NCBI RefSeq assembly: GCF_004368965.1
Contig: NZ_SORO01000004.1
Location: 62,001-126,000 of the forward strand
DNA: 64,000 nucleotides
Direction of reading: 5' to 3'
DNA from: Leptospira meyeri
Lineage (GTDB): Bacteria; Spirochaetota; Leptospiria; Leptospirales; Leptospiraceae
The translations under genes and the position numbers were made by a program. Below the pieces are notes generated by a model. That model made no database searches. It saw only the letters and a list, made by a program, of their open reading frames with translations, and was not told the origin of the DNA. Every line of letters begins with the position of its first letter. Within the stretch, counting starts at the first letter, position 1. Below are positions 60,048 through 64,000 of the stretch, piece after piece.

Positions 60048-61544
60048 ATGATCAAAATCTCTGGTTTAAACAAACAATTCAATGGCAAAGTCTTATTCGA
60101 TGACTTACAATTTAGCGTCAATCGTGGCGAACGTGTCGGTCTTGTCGGTCGTAACGGACATGGTAAGTCCACTCTCGTCCAAATCATTTTAGGAAAATCC
60201 GAGCCGGATTCTGGGAACATCACCATTCCGAAAGGATACCGTATCGGGCATTTAGAGCAGCACTTGGTTTTTACCAAACCTACCGTTTTGGAAGAATGTG
60301 CACTTGGTCTTCCGGAAGGAGATGAATACGAAACCTGGAAAGTAGAACGAATTTTATTTGGTCTTGGATTTTCGGAAAAAGACATGGAAAGGAGTCCAGA
60401 TGAGTTTTCTGGTGGATACCAAATCCGAATGAACTTAGCTAAACTTCTGGTTTCAGCTCCCGATATGCTCATCTTAGATGAACCAAATAACTATCTGGAT
60501 ATTGTCACCATACGTTGGTTAGAGGAATTCCTTCGCGAATGGGAAGGAGAAATCATTCTCATCACACATGATAGAAGTTTTATGGATAGTGTTGTTACCC
60601 ACACAGTAGCCATTCACAGAACCAAAGCCATTAAGGTCCAAGGGGATACAGAAAAGTTATATACACAGATCAACCAAGCAGAAGAGATCTATGAAAAAAC
60701 CAGACTGAACGAAGCAAAAAAACGCAAACAAGAAGAAATCTTTATCGCTAAGTTTAAGGCGAAAGCAAGTTTTGCAAGTCGTACCCAATCTCGTGTTAAA
60801 AAGCTAGAGAAACAAGGGGAAATGAAAGCATTAGACACTATTGAAGATATGGAACTATATTTTAACAGTGCTCCATTTTCCGCAAATCAGATGTTAAGTG
60901 TAGAGGAGGTGTCTTTTTCCTACGATAATAAGGCACCTTTTTTATTTGAAAAATTTTCCATTAGTGTGGGGCCAGAAGATCGAATTTGTATTATAGGGAA
61001 AAACGGAAAAGGAAAGTCCACCTTGCTGAAGTTAATTGCGGGGGAACTTACGCCAGTTTCGGGTACAGTCAAAAAACATCCGATATTAAAAGAAGGGTAT
61101 TTTGGACAAACCAACAAACTGAACATGAATGAAAGTAATACCGTTGTCCAAGAGATCATGAGTGCGGATTCCAATTGTTCGGAAGGAAAGGCAAGAAACA
61201 TTGCCGGTGGTCTTATGTTTTCAGAAGACCTCGCCTTAAAAAAGATTAAGGTTCTCTCTGGGGGAGAAAAGAGTCGTGTCCTCCTTGGAAAAATTTTGGT
61301 CACTCCTTGCCATTTATTGTATTTGGATGAACCGACCAACCACTTGGACATGCAATCTTGTGACTCACTCATTGAGGCCATTGATAACTTTGATGGTTCT
61401 GTGATTATGGTCACTCACAACGAAATGCACTTGCGTGCTGTAGCTACAAAACTAATTGTATTCGATGATGACCGAGTTTTTGTCTATGATGGGGGTTACG
61501 ACGACTTCCTCGCAGACATTGGCTGGAAGGATGAAACTGTTTGA
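60048..61544 (+). CDS. ABC-F family ATPase
   Basis: A 498-residue soluble protein with two ABC ATPase domains and no transmembrane part, the ABC-F plan (ribosome-associated translation or antibiotic-protection factors). First domain: Walker [10 protein letters not shown] near residue 36, signature [15 protein letters not shown], Walker [14 protein letters not shown] charged linker with [16 protein letters not shown] follows, then the second domain: Walker [10 protein letters not shown], signature [15 protein letters not shown], Walker [13 protein letters not shown]. Its stop overlaps the TTG of the next ABC gene, so it is translated together with an ABC exporter. Confidence 0.93.
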   Translation: MIKISGLNKQFNGKVLFDDLQFSVNRGERVGLVGRNGHGKSTLVQIILGKSEPDSGNITIPKGYRIGHLEQHLVFTKPTVLEECALGLPEGDEYETWKVERILFGLGFSEKDMERSPDEFSGGYQIRMNLAKLLVSAPDMLILDEPNNYLDIVTIRWLEEFLREWEGEIILITHDRSFMDSVVTHTVAIHRTKAIKVQGDTEKLYTQINQAEEIYEKTRLNEAKKRKQEEIFIAKFKAKASFASRTQSRVKKLEKQGEMKALDTIEDMELYFNSAPFSANQMLSVEEVSFSYDNKAPFLFEKFSISVGPEDRICIIGKNGKGKSTLLKLIAGELTPVSGTVKKHPILKEGYFGQTNKLNMNESNTVVQEIMSADSNCSEGKARNIAGGLMFSEDLALKKIKVLSGGEKSRVLLGKILVTPCHLLYLDEPTNHLDMQSCDSLIEAIDNFDGSVIMVTHNEMHLRAVATKLIVFDDDRVFVYDGGYDDFLADIGWKDETV

Positions 61545-62467
61545 AACCAATCCTCACTCTAAAACAAGTCTCCAAGTCTTATGACAATGGATTCCAAGCA
61601 CTAAAGGATGTAAATTGGGAAGTAAAAGAGGGCGAAATTCACGCCCTGCTTGGTCCTAATGGAGCAGGAAAAACCACTCTGATCAATTTGATTTGCGGAA
61701 TTGTTTCGCCGAGCGGTGGTGAGGTGACTGTATCTGGATTTGACATCATTGGAGACTTTAAAAAAACAAGATCTCTCATTGGACTAGTTCCCCAGGAACT
61801 CAGTGTCCATGCCTTTGAGACAGTTTGGGCCAGTGTTTCTTTTACGAGAGGACTCTATGGAAAACCATCCAACCCAAAATATATAGAAGAAGTTTTGAAG
61901 TCACTATCCCTTTGGGACAAAAAAGACCAAAGGATTATGACGTTATCCGGTGGGATGAAACGCCGAGTTTTGATCGCCAAAGCATTGTCACATGAACCAA
62001 AAATTCTATTTTTGGATGAACCTAGTGCCGGTGTAGATGTGGAATTGCGAAAGGATATGTGGAAGATTGTAGAATCTCTCAGGAAAAATGGTGTAACCAT
62101 CATCTTAACGACTCACTACATTGAAGAAGCTGAATCCATCGCCGACCGGATTTCTGTGATCCGAAAAGGTGAGATTTTTCTTACTGAAAATAAAGATAGG
62201 CTTATGAAACAGCTCGGTACCAAACAACTCCGAATTGAACTTAAAAAAAGTCTAAAACAAATTCCAAAATCTCTTTCGAAGTATGAATTGGAACTTGTTG
62301 ATAACAATTCTGCTCTTGTGTTTACATATGACCGCTCTGATGATAGTAGTCTCATTACCAAACTTTTGGATGATTTGAAAAAACTAAAAATCCAATTCAG
62401 CGATTTGAGTACAAAACAAAGTTCACTAGAAGAAATCTTCGTTCAATTGTTACAGGAGGCTGTATGA
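61541..62467 (+). CDS. ABC transporter ATP-binding protein (ABC-2 type exporter)
   Basis: A 308-residue ATPase. Walker [11 protein letters not shown] (near residue 39), Q-loop in LVPQELSV, signature [15 protein letters not shown], Walker [13 protein letters not shown], and the H-loop TTHYIEEAE are all present; the C-terminal part is the DrrA-like extension. It pairs with the permease that follows and overlaps it by ATGA. The start TTG overlaps the ABC-F stop. DrrA/ABC-2 exporters move drugs, lipids or polysaccharide; nothing here tells which. Confidence 0.93.
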   Translation: MKPILTLKQVSKSYDNGFQALKDVNWEVKEGEIHALLGPNGAGKTTLINLICGIVSPSGGEVTVSGFDIIGDFKKTRSLIGLVPQELSVHAFETVWASVSFTRGLYGKPSNPKYIEEVLKSLSLWDKKDQRIMTLSGGMKRRVLIAKALSHEPKILFLDEPSAGVDVELRKDMWKIVESLRKNGVTIILTTHYIEEAESIADRISVIRKGEIFLTENKDRLMKQLGTKQLRIELKKSLKQIPKSLSKYELELVDNNSALVFTYDRSDDSSLITKLLDDLKKLKIQFSDLSTKQSSLEEIFVQLLQEAV

Positions 62468-63225
62468 ATTTTTACGCAATCACGTCAATTTATCGATTCG
62501 AAATGGCAAGAACCTTTCGTACACTTTTACAAAGCATTGCATCCCCTGTCCTTTCCACTTCTTTGTATTTTATTGTTTTTGGATCGGCAATCGGATCCAG
62601 AATCCAAGAGATTGATGGAATCCATTACGGAAGTTTCATTGTTCCAGGTCTTGTGATGTTATCACTACTCACGGAAAGTATTTCGAACGCTTCCTTTGGA
62701 ATTTATTTTCCAAAGTTCAATGGAACTATTTATGAAATCCTTTCTGCACCAGTTACGATGTGGGAAGTCGTGATTGGATATGTGGGTGCTGCGGCCACAA
62801 AGTCTTTAATGTTGGGAGTGCTTATGCTCATTACGGCTTCCTTTTTTGTGCCAATTCGTATTGATCATCCCATCTTAATGGTGTTTTTTCTTGTGCTAAC
62901 CTGCATTAGTTTTAGTTTATTTGGGTTTGTGATTGGGATTTGGGCGGATAGTTTTGAAAAACTCCAAATGATTCCTATGCTTGTCATCACGCCACTTGTA
63001 TTCCTCGGAGGAAGTTTTTATTCCATCCAAATGTTACCACCATTCTGGCAAAAATTAAGTATGTTTAACCCAGTGTTGTATTTGGTGAGTGGGTTTCGTT
63101 ACAGTTTTTTTGAAAGGGCGGATGTCGCACTTTCCGTTAGTATTTCGATGATTCTTGTGTTTTTGACAGTTTGTTTGACTGTGACTTGGCTTATTTTTAG
63201 AACAGGATATAAAATCAAAAATTAA
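62464..63225 (+). CDS. ABC-2 type transporter permease
   Basis: A 253-residue inner-membrane permease with six helices: first at about 22-43 ([19 protein letters not shown]) and the last near 225-247. The [25 protein letters not shown] and [18 protein letters not shown] segments follow the ABC-2/DrrB family plan. It is the partner of the ATPase whose stop it overlaps. A strong hairpin follows the gene. The substrate is unknown. Confidence 0.92.
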   Translation: MNFYAITSIYRFEMARTFRTLLQSIASPVLSTSLYFIVFGSAIGSRIQEIDGIHYGSFIVPGLVMLSLLTESISNASFGIYFPKFNGTIYEILSAPVTMWEVVIGYVGAAATKSLMLGVLMLITASFFVPIRIDHPILMVFFLVLTCISFSLFGFVIGIWADSFEKLQMIPMLVITPLVFLGGSFYSIQMLPPFWQKLSMFNPVLYLVSGFRYSFFERADVALSVSISMILVFLTVCLTVTWLIFRTGYKIKN

Positions 63226-63270
63226 AGATTCAAACGATAGTTTGTTAAATTTCAATTTGAATCATTTTTA

Positions 63271-63304
63271 TAATCTAAGGATTTAAAAAAAAATCCTTAG
63301 ATTA
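63271..63304. terminator. Strong bidirectional terminator
   Basis: A 14-bp perfect stem (TAATCTAAGGATTT and AAATCCTTAGATTA) with a six-A loop, between the ABC permease and the Sco1 gene. The distal arm includes the Sco1 TAA stop. Confidence 0.85.
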
Positions 63305-63949
63305 ATTGATTTTTTCTCTCAGTTTACGCAAATCTTCCACTAACCTCTGTATATCGCCAGTTCCTTTGGCCCGGTAGATTCCTCGTAAAAATCGGTTTTT
63401 ATCAAATAAAAAAATATTTTCAGTATGAACAAATTCATACTTACTTCGTTCAACAGAAAATCCTTCCATTTCCGCACCGCAAGTTCCCTTGGCAAAATCT
63501 TCGATCATAGAATCCTTACCTGTAAAAAAACTCCAATTTGGGTTTTTGATCTGATAGGTTTTTCTATAGTTTTGCAAAACAGGGACAGTATCTTCTTTCG
63601 AATTAATCGAAATGGAAAAAATTTTAAGATCGGTAAACTCTGAAAAAATTGGTTCTATTTCGATTAGGTTTCTTGTGATTAAAGGACAAATCCCACGACA
63701 AGTCGCATAGAAGAATACAACCAAATGTTCGCTAGGTGCCCAATCCTTGGGGAGAATTGTTTTCCCTGTATGTTCTATTAGTTCCAGTGTATTTGGAACT
63801 CTTTTTAAATTGGGATCCTTTTCTGGATTTTCTGTCCATACTGGGTCAAAATCTTTTCCTGAAAAATAAGGTAGTATACTTGGATTTGGAGTTGGTTCTG
63901 AAGGTCTGCAGTTCAGATTTACCAAACAAATGACCAATAGAAATAACAC
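63302..63949 (-). CDS. SCO1/SenC family protein (copper chaperone for cytochrome oxidase)
   Basis: A thioredoxin-fold membrane-anchored or lipid-anchored protein. The signal core LFLLVICLVNLNC ends in a possible lipobox Cys. The Cu site is C-x3-C (FFYATCRGIC, Cys84 and Cys88 from the GTG at 63949) with the distal His in FVHTENIFLFD. It should load copper into cytochrome c oxidase or act as a thiol reductase. The reading frame stays open past 63949 to the right edge (in frame NYPTWAR then the signal core), so the real start may lie outside the window. It is near the copper island, but 7 kb away. Confidence 0.88.
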   Translation of the reverse strand: MLFLLVICLVNLNCRPSEPTPNPSILPYFSGKDFDPVWTENPEKDPNLKRVPNTLELIEHTGKTILPKDWAPSEHLVVFFYATCRGICPLITRNLIEIEPIFSEFTDLKIFSISINSKEDTVPVLQNYRKTYQIKNPNWSFFTGKDSMIEDFAKGTCGAEMEGFSVERSKYEFVHTENIFLFDKNRFLRGIYRAKGTGDIQRLVEDLRKLREKIN

Positions 63950-64000
63950 TCGGGCCCAGGTTGGATAATTGCCTTTTTGTTGGTTTTTTTTTCTATAGGA

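Noticed and set aside
1..64000. tRNA, rRNA, CRISPR arrays, insertion sequences, attachment sites and prophage genes
   Set aside because: Looked for by eye in all gaps; no tRNA arms, repeat-spacer series, transposase, integrase or terminal inverted repeats were found.

Overview
The window looks like chromosomal DNA of a spirochaete, most likely a saprophytic (free-living) Leptospira. The grounds are low G+C, many lipoproteins with relaxed spirochaetal lipoboxes, a degenerate copy of a spirochaetal FlaB flagellin, several TTG/GTG starts, and a mix of environmental metabolism with signalling. No rRNA, tRNA, insertion sequence, prophage or CRISPR array was seen. All family assignments come from reading the sequence against remembered family motifs; no search was run.

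Region 1 (1-11554) is an assimilatory nitrate/nitrite island. The minus strand reads nirB-nirD-cobA-moaC/moaB fusion-moeA-narK, then the start of another molybdopterin oxidoreductase that runs off the left edge. Divergent from nirB is one large plus-strand gene in which a NasA-type nitrate reductase, a NirB-like FAD/NADH domain and a BFD [2Fe-2S] domain are fused. Together these genes give nitrate uptake, nitrate to nitrite to ammonium, siroheme precursor synthesis and molybdenum cofactor synthesis.

Region 2 (11650-15910) looks like an iron or metallophore uptake unit: a PepSY membrane protein, a TonB-dependent receptor and a Cys-containing lipoprotein. Both transcription units carry a TGAGA-N5-TCTCA palindrome resembling a Fur-family box.

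Region 3 (15908-32890) is mixed: DoxX-like protein, CoA-binding protein, an unknown protein next to a C-terminally truncated FlaB-like flagellin, GXWXG/DUF4334 protein, a chemotaxis-type transducer, a DJ-1/AraC divergent pair, an MFS-GH2-hydrolase operon, an LpxR-like outer-membrane protein, a large repeat lipoprotein and a DUF3817 protein.

Region 4 (33082-41720) holds a neutral ceramidase with a strong promoter placed so that the mRNA may be leaderless, two polytopic membrane proteins whose 3' ends overlap, a beta-propeller lipoprotein, an SDR and a small exported protein.

Region 5 (41773-53114) opens with a P-type ATPase of the Na+/K+-ATPase (IIC) type carrying a PTS EIIA-like N-terminal domain. 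A receiver/ATPase protein, a PAS/HisKA_2 kinase, lipoprotein, STAS, zinc-ribbon, GT-C-like and SGNH proteins follow.

Region 6 (53132-57771) is a copper-resistance island: cueR divergent from an exported His-rich protein, copZ and copA under a textbook 19-bp-spacer MerR promoter, followed by an AraC regulator and an ankyrin protein.

Region 7 (57800-64000) has purT, an exported unknown, an ABC-F ATPase translationally coupled to an ABC exporter pair, and a Sco1/SenC protein at the right edge. The best candidates for something undescribed are the EIIA/Na,K-type ATPase fusion, the truncated FlaB paralogue with its unknown partner, and the one-chain NADH-nitrate reductase.
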